64,000 nucleotides of DNA from the NCBI GenBank assembly GCA_030065205.1, contig JASJDN010000006.1:44512-108511 (forward strand), given 5' to 3'. Under the pieces are notes generated by a model. That model was not told the DNA's origin and ran no database searches. It worked only from the letters and a program-made list of their open reading frames with translations. Shown piece after piece: positions 41,296-50,588 of this stretch. The position numbers and the translations under genes were made by a program. Source of the DNA: Crocosphaera sp. (lineage in GTDB: Bacteria > Cyanobacteriota > Cyanobacteriia > Cyanobacteriales > Microcystaceae). How positions within the stretch are numbered: position 1 is the first letter of the stretch; every line of letters starts with the position of its first letter.

Positions 41296-42101
41296 ATCTC
41301 TTCCTCTTTTAATAACCAGATTCCGGTCTGAGTCATTCCAGAATCATCCGGTTGTATCAGTAAAAAATGGAGTCCTTGACTATTTTCTTTTTGCTGTTCA
41401 TACCGTTGAGCCGAGTTAGCCATATCTGCATCTTCAAAGGTCAAGACAACCCAACGATCCACTAAACCTGATTCTAAAATTAAGCCACCAGATTTACCAA
41501 CTTCTGTGGGAATATAATTCAAAGAAAAGGGTTGATTATCAGCTAACCATCTCGCCAAATACATCGATTTTTGGCCTCCATAGATCACCACACCAGGAAG
41601 ATTAATATCTGAAGCAATTCCTAAATTAATGGGGTTTAATGACTCCGATAAATCTTTAATCGGAATCGGGCGATCGCTAAAATAATCAAAAAAATCTCCT
41701 GCTTTAAAGGTAGCAAAATGCCACCTATCTCCCCACAAACTTTCGGGTATTGCTTGAGGAGGAAGTTGTTCTAATTGTAGAGAATTAGGATATTTATCTT
41801 CTAAAATGTGTTTGATTTGGGGTATTCTTCTCGTTCCTTCAATTTTGATCCCTAAAGCTTTTCCAACCAGTTGAAATAAACTAAGACACTGAGGACGAAA
41901 CACTTGAATAATATCAGGAGAAGATTGCTTAACGAAAGGGCCTAACTCATTAATCAACCACTGAGAATTAGCTTGAGATTGTTGACAACTGGACTCGTGA
42001 ATAATAACTCCCTGTTGGTCACAAACCACAAGATTCCAGATGGTATTTTGTTCATTTTCTTTTGATAAATGCCTATAGAAATCTGCTTGCCAAACGATCA
42101 T
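41292..42101 (-). CDS. Tab2/Atab2-like photosystem translation factor (DUF1092)
   Basis: From the ATG at 42101 the protein starts MIVWQADFYRHLSKENEQNTIWNLVVCD, the conserved start of Tab2 family RNA-binding proteins. An upstream ATG at 42197 adds 32 residues of hydrophobic, non-family sequence and is unlikely. Other conserved pieces are GGLILESGLVDRWVVLTFEDADMANSAQRYEQQKENSQGLHFLLIQPDDSGMTQTGIWLL. Plant and algal relatives activate translation of photosystem I/II mRNAs; in cyanobacteria the role is less clear. It is the first gene of a two-gene operon with the Ap4A phosphorylase. Confidence 0.87.
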   Translation of the reverse strand: MIVWQADFYRHLSKENEQNTIWNLVVCDQQGVIIHESSCQQSQANSQWLINELGPFVKQSSPDIIQVFRPQCLSLFQLVGKALGIKIEGTRRIPQIKHILEDKYPNSLQLEQLPPQAIPESLWGDRWHFATFKAGDFFDYFSDRPIPIKDLSESLNPINLGIASDINLPGVVIYGGQKSMYLARWLADNQPFSLNYIPTEVGKSGGLILESGLVDRWVVLTFEDADMANSAQRYEQQKENSQGLHFLLIQPDDSGMTQTGIWLLKEEEI

Positions 42102-42353
42102 AGATTTGGAGACAGTTAATTGATTTGATTCACAACTAATAATAACATAAATAGCCCAAAACTCAGGAAATAGAAAGGTTATCAGTTTCAAACTCACAAT
42201 TTTTTTACCGATTATCTAATCTCTATTGCCTAATTTGTAAAGAGATGTAACTATTTCCCGCTTAAGTCTCTCAATCTATTAACGAGGGTCAAACACTGCG
42301 ATACTCTAGAATGAGTCTCCTCATCGTTACATTGAATTATTACTTTACCTTCT

Positions 42354-43307
42354 ATGGTTGTTTCTAGTCGCGCTATTCGTATCGGTTCTCGAAAAAGTCA
42401 GTTAGCCTTAGTGCAAACTTACTGGATACAAGAAGAACTACAAAAACACTATCCAGATCGTCAGTTTGACGTAGAAACCATGAGTACCCAAGGGGACAAA
42501 ATCTTAGATGTTGCCTTGGCTAAAATTGGAGATAAAGGACTGTTTACCAAAGAGTTAGAAACAGCCATGTTGCAAAATCAAGTGGATTTTGCGGTACACT
42601 CCCTCAAAGATTTACCCACTAACTTACCCGAAGGGTTAATGTTAGGGTGCGTCACCGAAAGAGTCAACCCGGCCGATGCACTGGTAGTTAACGAAAAACA
42701 CCAAGATAAACAACTGGATACCTTACCCGAAGGTGCAGTCATTGGAACCTCTTCTTTGCGTCGTTTAGCCCAACTACGCCATCATTATCCCCATTTAACC
42801 TTTAAAGATGTTCGTGGCAACGTTAACACCCGTTTAGGTAAACTAGACGCAGGAGAATATGACGGGATTATCCTTGCGGTAGCTGGTTTACAACGCTTAG
42901 ATATGAGCGATCGCATTCATCAAATCATTCCGGATGAGATTTCCCTTCATGCTGTCGGCCAAGGAGCCTTAGGGATTGAATGTCGTACCAATGACCCCGA
43001 AATTTTAAACCTTCTCAAAGCCTTAGAACATCCCGAAACCCGCGATCGCTGTTATGCAGAACGGGCGTTCTTACGAGAATTAGAAGGGGGGTGTCAAGTT
43101 CCCATCGGTGTCAACACCCACATCGAAAATAATGTCTTAACCTTAACGGGAATGGTAGCCAGTCTAGACGGCAAAATCTTACTCAAGGATACGATTGAAG
43201 GCGAACCAGCACAAGCAGAAAACTTAGGCCAAGCATTAGCAGGCCGTTTACGTGATGCCGGAGCAACAGAAATCTTAGAGAAGATATTTGCTGAAATTCA
43301 GCGATAA
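42354..43307 (+). CDS. hemC: Porphobilinogen deaminase (hydroxymethylbilane synthase)
   Basis: The 317-residue protein has [73 protein letters not shown] and the dipyrromethane cofactor cysteine in [11 protein letters not shown] near 247. It polymerises four porphobilinogens into hydroxymethylbilane for chlorophyll, haem, bilins and cobalamin. Length and residues are standard. Confidence 0.97.
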   Translation: MVVSSRAIRIGSRKSQLALVQTYWIQEELQKHYPDRQFDVETMSTQGDKILDVALAKIGDKGLFTKELETAMLQNQVDFAVHSLKDLPTNLPEGLMLGCVTERVNPADALVVNEKHQDKQLDTLPEGAVIGTSSLRRLAQLRHHYPHLTFKDVRGNVNTRLGKLDAGEYDGIILAVAGLQRLDMSDRIHQIIPDEISLHAVGQGALGIECRTNDPEILNLLKALEHPETRDRCYAERAFLRELEGGCQVPIGVNTHIENNVLTLTGMVASLDGKILLKDTIEGEPAQAENLGQALAGRLRDAGATEILEKIFAEIQR

Positions 43308-43460
43308 TAACTTAGGGGTCAATTTTTGCATTGGCCCTAGAAATTGAGTCAAGATCAGCAAAAAAATGATAGGGTTACAAAGGGAGATAATTATCAACCA
43401 TAAAAGTCTTTTCTAAGGCTGAAAATAACTAATTAGCAACATACAATATTTTTAACCAAT

Positions 43461-43811
43461 ATGACACAAGACAAAGGAAAAGGATTTGGCTTCGGATTAG
43501 GTAAAATTAAAGAACTTCAAGAAGCGTTCCAAAAAGCTCAACAAGTTCAAGCTGGGGCCCAGCAACTTCAACAAGAATTAGAGCAGATGGAGATTGAAGG
43601 TAGCGATAAGGATCAACTGGTTACAGTGGTTATGAGTGGTAACCAAGAACCGCTTCAAGTAACAATTAAACCAGACGCTTTAAAACAAGACCCAGAGGCT
43701 TTATCTGAGTCCGTTACCGAAGCGATGAAGGCTGCTTACGCTAAATCAACTGAAACCATGCGTGAAAAAATGGAAGCCCTCACCAGTGGTTTAAACCTCC
43801 CCGGAATGTAG
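43461..43811 (+). CDS. YbaB/EbfC nucleoid-associated protein
   Basis: The 116-residue protein begins with a Gly/Lys-rich segment ([42 protein letters not shown]). The EbfC body follows, with [21 protein letters not shown] and [25 protein letters not shown]. It should bind DNA as a dimer. It follows hemC by 153 bp on the same strand. Confidence 0.92.
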   Translation: MTQDKGKGFGFGLGKIKELQEAFQKAQQVQAGAQQLQQELEQMEIEGSDKDQLVTVVMSGNQEPLQVTIKPDALKQDPEALSESVTEAMKAAYAKSTETMREKMEALTSGLNLPGM

Positions 43812-43823
43812 AAGAAACCCTCT

Positions 43824-43857
43824 GTAGTCAAGAAAGCGATCGCTTGATCTTGACTAC
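43824..43857. terminator. Nested hairpin with HIP1 core after ebfC
   Basis: GTAGTCAAGA at 43824-43833 pairs with TCTTGACTAC at 43848-43857, enclosing AAGCGATCGCTT, itself a palindrome centred on the HIP1 octamer. It lies 13 bp past the EbfC stop. No T-run follows, so termination would be inefficient. Confidence 0.6.
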
Positions 43858-43926
43858 GAATCCTCGGAGTTTAGTCTTGAGAGACAAAATTGACAGCTTT
43901 GTGCTGATTTTATAAAAATCTAATTG

Positions 43927-45339
43927 TTATCTTTCATTCCGTTGCCAATCAGATATGCGAGATAATAAAGGAGGGAGATTTTTTGGGTTTAAGTCTAAAT
44001 CTTTCCAAGTTGCAGTTTGTACCACCGTTGCATTATTAGTATTAGAACCACAAGACTTATTATTAGACCATTCCTTGACCCAGGCCGTCCCTTTAATACC
44101 CCCTTTACCCCCTCCAGTACCGGCTGCACCGGCCGTATATTCAGGGGCAAAAATAAAACTTTCAACCCTATTGTTTCCAGACATACAGATGCTATGAGTG
44201 TCATCTCCATAGCCATAAATGGTGAAGTTAGTGGGGTGACAATCTGCGATGGGATTATCATCAGCATCCGTACAACCATGAATAATATCGCTGTTGGCAC
44301 CGACTTTAATAGAACCCTGAAGATATAAAGCAACTTTTTTCCCTGGTGTTATGGTGAGACGATGGGTTCCACTCTTAAAGTTAATCGCGTCCACCTTATA
44401 TTCATAAACTTCAACTGTCTTCCCATTAATTTCTTTTTCTGTGGGAACATCATCGACTTGAGGTAGGGTAATCTCCCCTGACAAAGTTGCTTTTTGAGAA
44501 CCAATTTTATTGCCTAAAATACCAATAGGAATGGCTGTGTCCGGAATTTCTGGTAAATCAGGGAAGTCAAGATTAGTATAATTTGCTTCAAAGGGTTGAC
44601 CGGTTTCAGGATGATCCCCTGAAACTTTAATATTATCTGGGTTGACCTGATCACAGTCATCTCCAAGCAAAACATCTGCTTTAATCGTATTATTTCCAGT
44701 TTCTCCTTTTGCTAACCATAGTCCAGGAACAGGACTGTTTTCAATGGGGCCAGTAGCAATAGGTAGTTTAACGGTAAGTTGACTGACAGCGCCTAACAGT
44801 TGGTTATGATTGCGAACTCGCCCTTCTACGGTTAATATACCCATACCAGGAGTGACTCCAGGAGCATCGCTATACTGATAAGAGATTAATCTATATTCCC
44901 CTTGTGTCGGTTTATTGGGGTCGATGGGTTGCCAAGCTTGATTATAAGAAAGATTCTCAATGTCAGTAGTTTGCTCTGTTTTACAGAGAGTTAATTCTTT
45001 AGAAATATTAGAAACATTTGCCCAACTGCGATCGCTTCCACTATCCGTACATTGTCCATTGCTATCTCGATTAATACAGTCAGGATAGGTTGCTAGATAG
45101 GGATTTTTATTGATTAAAGCAAAAATGCGAGTAACTGCAACATCAGCAACATTAATACCTTGGGAGGTACTTTGTTGAATTGCTGCATGGGTTTGATGTA
45201 TTTGAGAACGTACCATTATGGTACTGCTGGCTAACATCACGATGACCCCAATACCTAGAGTAAACGGTAAAGCCATGCCTTTCTCATAATTGTGTTTGAT
45301 GAAAAAGTGTTTAACATTCATAAGACTTTTGGACATCAC
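43927..45339 (-). CDS. PilX-like pilus assembly / prepilin-type protein
   Basis: The 470-residue protein has an N-terminal GMALPFTLGIGVIVMLASSTIMVRSQIHQTHAAIQQS, one membrane helix following a Lys-Gly-Met-like junction in the manner of type IV pilin-like/PilX proteins. A long extracytoplasmic beta-rich domain follows. A Gly-rich segment (AGAAGTGGGKGGIKGTA) and several Asp-rich stretches occur. Role in pilus or type II-like secretion is inferred from the N-terminus only. Confidence 0.6.
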   Translation of the reverse strand: MMSKSLMNVKHFFIKHNYEKGMALPFTLGIGVIVMLASSTIMVRSQIHQTHAAIQQSTSQGINVADVAVTRIFALINKNPYLATYPDCINRDSNGQCTDSGSDRSWANVSNISKELTLCKTEQTTDIENLSYNQAWQPIDPNKPTQGEYRLISYQYSDAPGVTPGMGILTVEGRVRNHNQLLGAVSQLTVKLPIATGPIENSPVPGLWLAKGETGNNTIKADVLLGDDCDQVNPDNIKVSGDHPETGQPFEANYTNLDFPDLPEIPDTAIPIGILGNKIGSQKATLSGEITLPQVDDVPTEKEINGKTVEVYEYKVDAINFKSGTHRLTITPGKKVALYLQGSIKVGANSDIIHGCTDADDNPIADCHPTNFTIYGYGDDTHSICMSGNNRVESFIFAPEYTAGAAGTGGGKGGIKGTAWVKEWSNNKSCGSNTNNATVVQTATWKDLDLNPKNLPPLLSRISDWQRNER

Positions 45340-45530
45340 TAGACAATAGATTCACTTAAATAAAACGGAAATTTACCTACGTGAAATTTGGGAAAATAGC
45401 CACAAAAATCACTATCTTCAGTGATTTTAACTATAGGATGTCATCACAAAAGTGCAGTGATTAAAATCAAAAATAATTGTCTTTGTTGTCACTGCAAAAA
45501 TTGATTATTTATGTTGATCTTGATTATTTT

Positions 45531-46466
45531 TTACTCAATTAATAAACAATCCCAAACTAAACGAGGTTGGACATAACGTAAAAGTTGTTTCTTGGCTGCT
45601 TCTAATTTTTCTAAAAAAAGCCGATCTTGTGATTTTTGCCAATGGGAATATTGCAAATCATTAATCAACCATAGCTGTTCATTATTATCTAATGCTGTCG
45701 TAATTTCCTTAGCAAGTTGCAAAGCATCTAAAGGGTTTTTAGGTAATTTTTTCAACTTTTGTCTCAGTTCAAAGGGGATATTTTGTAACTGTTGCCACGC
45801 TGCGATCGCCTCTCCTGGACTGCCTTGACTCAACCCAATAATATCAGGCTGATCAATAATTTCTTCGTAACTTAATCGCCCTAAAATAGTTTTTAAATTA
45901 TCATCAGAAAGACGATAAAAAGGAATTTTTTGACAACGAGAAACCAAGGTTGGTAATAAAGAATCAGCACTAGGGGCAATTAAAATTAATGTTGCTTTGC
46001 CGGGTTCTTCCAACGTTTTTAATAAGCCATTAGCAGCCGCTTCCGTCATGGTTTCTGCTGCTTCTATAACCACCACACAGCGAGACGCTTCTAAAGGGGG
46101 ACGACTTAAAAATTGAGTAATATCACGAATTTGTTCAATGCGAACCTGGGGAGGTGCTTTGCGTTTAAGTCCTGTTTCTTGTGCTTCCTTGACGGTTAAT
46201 AATTGTCCTTGATGGAGATAAGTAGGTTCTACCCAATAGAAGTCAGGATGATTACCATCGAGTACCCGTTTTTTTACAGTCCCCTGCTTATCATCCGGTA
46301 AACCTACGGATAACAAAACTTGAGTGAAACATTTAGCCCCCAAAGCCCGTCCAATCCCCTCAGGGCCAACAAAAAGATAAGCAGGCGCAATGCGATTTTT
46401 AGCGATCGCCTGTTCTAATAACGTGATCGCCGCCGACTGTCCAATGAGTTGTCGAAAATGATTCAT
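45531..46466 (-). CDS. holB: DNA polymerase III delta-prime-like subunit
   Basis: The 311-residue protein starts MNHFRQLIGQSAAITLLEQAIAKNRIAPAYLFVGPEGIGRALGAK. It contains RVLDGNHPDFYWVEP, VVIEAAETMTEAAANGLLKTLEEPGKATLILIAPSADSLLPTLVSRCQKIPF, the clamp-loader AAA+ core and SRC motif. The P-loop lacks a canonical GK[ST] signature at the expected place, as is usual for non-ATP-binding delta-prime. Confidence 0.9.
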   Translation of the reverse strand: MNHFRQLIGQSAAITLLEQAIAKNRIAPAYLFVGPEGIGRALGAKCFTQVLLSVGLPDDKQGTVKKRVLDGNHPDFYWVEPTYLHQGQLLTVKEAQETGLKRKAPPQVRIEQIRDITQFLSRPPLEASRCVVVIEAAETMTEAAANGLLKTLEEPGKATLILIAPSADSLLPTLVSRCQKIPFYRLSDDNLKTILGRLSYEEIIDQPDIIGLSQGSPGEAIAAWQQLQNIPFELRQKLKKLPKNPLDALQLAKEITTALDNNEQLWLINDLQYSHWQKSQDRLFLEKLEAAKKQLLRYVQPRLVWDCLLIE

Positions 46467-46519
46467 TTCTATAAGATGGCCACAGTCCGATTAATGATGT
46501 TTCTATAGGAATAACATTT

Positions 46520-46867
46520 ATGGCTCGCTATACATCTTCTTTCGTTGCCAATGCTACCTTAGAGGAAGTTCCCACCTTACTCAGCAAAGTCTTAGAATCC
46601 TGTGATTTTGAGGTCGTTTATCAAGCAACCGATTACTTAATGGCCAAAGAAACCCCAGGAAAAGTGGCTTTTTCCAAATTAGTCAGCGTCGAAGTCTTAA
46701 TTGAAAGCACCATTGCTAAGAAAAATGAGATTCCTGTGACGTTTGTGGTGAAAAATGACGAATTGCCCTTAAATCCTAATAATCACTGTCAGCAGCGATT
46801 TGAACAACTACACACAGCCTTACAACAGAGTCAAGAATGGCGTTTGACCACTGCTGTCCCTAGTTAA
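46520..46867 (+). CDS. Conserved cyanobacterial hypothetical protein
   Basis: The 115-residue protein begins MARYTSSFVANATLEEVPTLLSKVLESCDFEVVYQATDYLMAKETPGKVAFSKLVSVEVLIE. It has a START/SRPBCC-like alternating pattern, but no family is recognised. It overlaps the end of the convergent FHA gene by four bases. Confidence 0.75.
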   Translation: MARYTSSFVANATLEEVPTLLSKVLESCDFEVVYQATDYLMAKETPGKVAFSKLVSVEVLIESTIAKKNEIPVTFVVKNDELPLNPNNHCQQRFEQLHTALQQSQEWRLTTAVPS

Positions 46868-47319
46868 TCATATTCTTTAGTATCGTCATCGTAATCCATC
46901 ATGGCCGGGTCAATGAGGGTAATATCGAAGGGATCATTACTGGGTAGGGTGGGAAACTTATCCCGTTGACGATACTGATAAATCGCAAACACCTGAGGTC
47001 CAAAGACGATCTCATCCCCATCTTGGAGATCGTGGGATTCCTGTTTGATTTTGGCCTGATTAATTAACAATCCATTCACACTCCGTTTCCCTTCCATATC
47101 CCCATCAACAATGCGATAGTAACTGGAGCCATCCTGTCGAATGCGCCGATACAGGGTAGCATGATGGCGAGAGACAAACTGAGAACGTAGACGAATATCA
47201 CATTCTTGCGATCGCCCGACACTATAGGTGGGATCTCGCAATAATATTTCTTGTCTGCCTTTATCATCCTCGATAATCAAGAAATGTTCTCGTTGAGGGA
47301 GTACAGATTTTTCAGCCAT
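46864..47319 (-). CDS. FHA-domain protein
   Basis: The 151-residue protein is essentially one forkhead-associated domain: SVGRSQECDIRLRSQFVSRHHATLYR, with the Gly-Arg, Ser-Arg-His and Asn (NGLLIN) residues that bind phosphothreonine. It is cytosolic and probably couples Ser/Thr kinase signalling to a partner not evident here. The C-terminus is Asp-rich (DPAMMDYDDDTKEYD). Confidence 0.88.
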   Translation of the reverse strand: MAEKSVLPQREHFLIIEDDKGRQEILLRDPTYSVGRSQECDIRLRSQFVSRHHATLYRRIRQDGSSYYRIVDGDMEGKRSVNGLLINQAKIKQESHDLQDGDEIVFGPQVFAIYQYRQRDKFPTLPSNDPFDITLIDPAMMDYDDDTKEYD

Positions 47320-47465
47320 CGCTAAACCAGGTTTAAATTAGAGTACCTATAATTCTGTCAAAAAAGGAAACTAACTCATAAAAATGTCAACCTTTTCTAT
47401 GATAGTTTCTTTAGGTGTTTTCCTCAGGGTTGGTAAAAGCCTAATCAACAACCTTAACCCTTTTC

Positions 47466-49814
47466 CTATTGCTTTTCCTGTCGGAACTGATAGCGAAGTA
47501 ATAAAGAGTTCGTCACTACTGTCACCGAACTAAAGGCCATGAACCCTGCAGCCAAAGCAGGGCTAAGGATAAAGCCAAAACGGGGTAATAAAATTCCCGC
47601 AGCAATAGGGACAGCAAGTGTATTATAGCCTAAAGCCCACATTAGATTTTGCCGAATTTTTCTAAAAGTGGCTAAACTAAGATCCATCGCTGTAATCACA
47701 TCCCAGAGGCGATCGCTCATTAGCACAATATCGGCGGTTTCCATAGCCACTTGGGTTGATCCTTGTAAAGATATCCCTAAGTTGGCCTGAGCTAAGGCCG
47801 GTGCGTCATTAATCCCATCCCCAACCATGGCCACTTTTTTAAGCTTCTGTAACTTTTCCACCATTGCAGCTTTGCCACTAGGACGAATCTCGGCAAACAC
47901 TTGAGTAATCCCTAATTGATTGGCAATGGATTGAGCCACTTGGGGGTGATCCCCTGTCAATAAGATTACCTCTAAGCCCCGTTTTTGCAATTCTGAGACG
48001 GTTGTTTGGGCATCAGGTCGAATTTCATCTTTGAGAGCTAAAACCCCTTTGATCGACCCTTCTACCCCTAAATAAACCACGGTTTTCCCCCCTTGACTTA
48101 AGGGATTAGTCAGGGTTTGATGATCATTTTCCAGGGTCAACCCTTTTTCTTGTAACCATCTCTCATTCCCTAGCCAAACCGTTTGTCCTTCTACGGTTGC
48201 TTGTACCCCTGAACCGGCTTCTGTGTGAAAATCCTGGGCCGAAAGTAAAGGTAGTCCTTCCTGTTGAGCTTTTTCTAAGATAGCTAACCCTAACGGGTGA
48301 TTGCTGCCACTTTCTACCGTTGCAGCTAATTGTAACAACGATTGGGAACTGATCTGGCCAAAAGCAAGATAATCGGTTACAGTGGGATGGCCAACGGTGA
48401 GGGTTCCTGTTTTATCAAAGATAACCCCTTCGAGTTGATGAACTTTTTCGAGGACATCTCCCCCCTTGATGAGTAGTCCTCGTTCCGAACCCATGCTGGT
48501 TCCTACTAAAATAGCCGTAGGAGTGGCTAACCCTAACGCACAAGGACAAGCCACCACCAAGACAGCGATCGCCAGTTTCAGACTCAATAACAACGGGGAG
48601 GTTGACCCCATAACCATCCCAGTATGACTAGGGGTTAAAACTTGGGGATATAAATTTGTTCCGATGGTGAACCAAAAGAGAAAGGTTAATAAAGCTAAAC
48701 CCATCACCCCGTAAGCGAAATAACCGGCTACCGTATCCGCTAATTGTTGAATGGGGGCCTTACGGGTTTGTGCTGTTTCCACCGAAGCAATAATCTGGGC
48801 TAAAGTGGTATCTTCCCCAACTTCAGTGGTTTTTAGGGTAATCACCCCAGAATGATTGAGGGTTCCCGCGATCGCTTTATCTCCGGGTTCTTTGGCCACG
48901 GGAACCGATTCTCCGGTTACCAAAGATTCATCAATGGCGGTTTTACCGACGATAATTTCCCCATCCACGGGTATTTTTTCCCCGGGTAAGACTTTGACAT
49001 ATTCTCCTACCCTGACTTGTTCAACGGGAATTTCAATGCTAGAACTATCCTTAGAGAAGGGATCACCTACCAAGCGAGCCAAAGCAGGTTGTAAAGCCAT
49101 TAAGGCTTCTAAAGCCGAAGAAGCACGGTTTCTGGCTTGTTTTTCCAGGGTTCGACCTAAAAGAATAAACCCTAACAACATCACCGGTTCATCAAAAAAA
49201 CAGTCCCAACCCAAACTAGGGACAAGAAAGGCCACACAGCTAGTTAAATAAGCACTGAGGGTTCCCAAACCCACTAATGTATTCATGTTAGCCATACCGT
49301 GGGACAGTCCCCGCCAACCATCGATAATAATTTCTCGGCCAGGGATGAGTATGGCTAAAGTAGCCAGTCCCCAATGAAATTCTAAACTACTGATAATAGG
49401 AATCGTCGGCCCACCGAAATGTTGTAAATGGCCGAGAGTGGAGAAAATTAATAATATTGCTGCGGTAATAAGGTTTATTTTTTGTTGTTTAGCTTCTTCT
49501 TCTCGTCGTTGACTTTGGTTGAGATGTATTTGTTGAGGGGTTAAGGTTTGGGAGGTGCGAATGTCTGAGGGAAAGCCAATTTTTGTTAATTTTTCAGCTA
49601 AGATATCGGGTTCAATGGTTTGCGGTTCATAATCAATAACCGCTACTTCTGTGATTAAGTTAACGCAAGCAGAAACCACACCAGACTGTTGCTTGAGTTG
49701 TCTTTCTACTGCGCTCACACAACCCGCACATTTCATTCCTTGTACATCAAGGGTAACGGTTTCTACTGAGGGTTGAGGGGTTTTTGTTTCTGGTTTTGAG
49801 GAGAGTTGTATCAT
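47466..49814 (-). CDS. Copper-transporting P1B-type ATPase
   Basis: The 782-residue protein has one N-terminal heavy-metal domain (VQGMKCAGCVSAVERQL, CxxC near 30-33), eight expected membrane helices and the copper-path motif VACPCALGLATPTA near 423. The phosphorylation site DKTGTLTVGHPTVTDY is near 463 and the hinge GDGINDAPALAQA near 662. This is the CopA/PacS/CtpA class that moves Cu+ in cyanobacteria to the thylakoid lumen or out of the cytosol. PacS and CtpA cannot be separated here by sequence alone. Confidence 0.94.
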   Translation of the reverse strand: MIQLSSKPETKTPQPSVETVTLDVQGMKCAGCVSAVERQLKQQSGVVSACVNLITEVAVIDYEPQTIEPDILAEKLTKIGFPSDIRTSQTLTPQQIHLNQSQRREEEAKQQKINLITAAILLIFSTLGHLQHFGGPTIPIISSLEFHWGLATLAILIPGREIIIDGWRGLSHGMANMNTLVGLGTLSAYLTSCVAFLVPSLGWDCFFDEPVMLLGFILLGRTLEKQARNRASSALEALMALQPALARLVGDPFSKDSSSIEIPVEQVRVGEYVKVLPGEKIPVDGEIIVGKTAIDESLVTGESVPVAKEPGDKAIAGTLNHSGVITLKTTEVGEDTTLAQIIASVETAQTRKAPIQQLADTVAGYFAYGVMGLALLTFLFWFTIGTNLYPQVLTPSHTGMVMGSTSPLLLSLKLAIAVLVVACPCALGLATPTAILVGTSMGSERGLLIKGGDVLEKVHQLEGVIFDKTGTLTVGHPTVTDYLAFGQISSQSLLQLAATVESGSNHPLGLAILEKAQQEGLPLLSAQDFHTEAGSGVQATVEGQTVWLGNERWLQEKGLTLENDHQTLTNPLSQGGKTVVYLGVEGSIKGVLALKDEIRPDAQTTVSELQKRGLEVILLTGDHPQVAQSIANQLGITQVFAEIRPSGKAAMVEKLQKLKKVAMVGDGINDAPALAQANLGISLQGSTQVAMETADIVLMSDRLWDVITAMDLSLATFRKIRQNLMWALGYNTLAVPIAAGILLPRFGFILSPALAAGFMAFSSVTVVTNSLLLRYQFRQEKQ

Positions 49815-50093
49815 ATTTTACTATCATCAATGATCAGTCTGTTTTGCTGATCCCAATTAATATCGTTTCTTCAATTCTAGGGTATGGATAAATTTTCAAC
49901 CGTTATTTAAGTCTGAAATTTATGTTTTCCTTATATTTTGTACCCATAACAATTAATCTGAAGTAGTTAAATGTTCTATTGGGTTGCATTTACTTTAATC
50001 TAACCTACTTAACTATTTCCGCTAATGACCGTGCATTACAGTAGGGTGGGCAATGCCTACCTTACAATTTCTTTTATATTATTCTGAATATAT

Positions 50094-50309
50094 CTATTTT
50101 GATGGGACAATCGTTTCTGAAATAGCTCTAAGAATACTAGCAAAGCGTTCATAGTCTAAATAAGTTACTATGTGTTCTTGAGTCAAAATCTTTTGTAAAG
50201 ATTCCCAGTCATCAATTAAAGATCCCACAACTGGATCTGGGGGAGAATTAGAATTAAAATCTTCCCATTCATCACTTGTTATTAACCAATAATAATCTGT
50301 TTCAACCAA
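50094..50309 (-). CDS. Hypothetical acidic small protein
   Basis: The 71-residue protein reads YYWLITSDEWEDFNSNSPPDPVVGSLIDDWESLQKILTQEHIVTYLDYERFASILRAISETI. Acidic and helical, it resembles short conserved cyanobacterial proteins without assigned function. It is flanked by hairpin-bearing intergenic DNA. Confidence 0.6.
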   Translation of the reverse strand: MVETDYYWLITSDEWEDFNSNSPPDPVVGSLIDDWESLQKILTQEHIVTYLDYERFASILRAISETIVPSK

Positions 50310-50429
50310 TATCGAATGTGTGAATTTCTATAATAGCATCGCCAAGATCAATAGAAGGTTTATCTTCAGTTATTCATCCAATAATAAACAATCATAGAAA
50401 GATGATGGCTATCATAAATAAACTATTGT

Positions 50430-50456
50430 GTTGGGTTGCACTTCGTTTAACCCAAC
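50430..50456. repeat. GTTGGGTT hairpin repeat
   Basis: GTTGGGTT at 50430-50437 and AACCCAAC at 50449-50456 form an 8-bp stem with an 11-base loop. Related GTAGGGTGGGC sequence occurs at 50041. The 279-bp gap 50310-50588 contains no other feature besides the desB terminator. Confidence 0.6.
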
Positions 50457-50529
50457 CTACGATTTAATATTTCCATAATCCATCCTCATTTTTGATCAAC
50501 AAGCCATCAGATAAAATTTTTATAGATAA

Positions 50530-50557
50530 GGGAAGATACTTGTCGAAATATCTTCCC
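50530..50557 (-). terminator. Terminator-like hairpin after desB
   Basis: GGGAAGATA at 50530-50538 pairs with TATCTTCCC at 50549-50557 with a 10-base loop. It lies 32 bp beyond the desB stop on the minus strand. T-rich flanks on either side suit a terminator. Confidence 0.65.
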
Positions 50558-50588
50558 CTTATTTTGATTGTTATTTATCTATTAATTC

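Noticed and set aside
43955..44333. Several open frames on both strands in the pilus-type gene
   Set aside because: All overlap the 43927-45339 gene; their Gly/Val-rich translations follow from the Gly-rich coding sequence.
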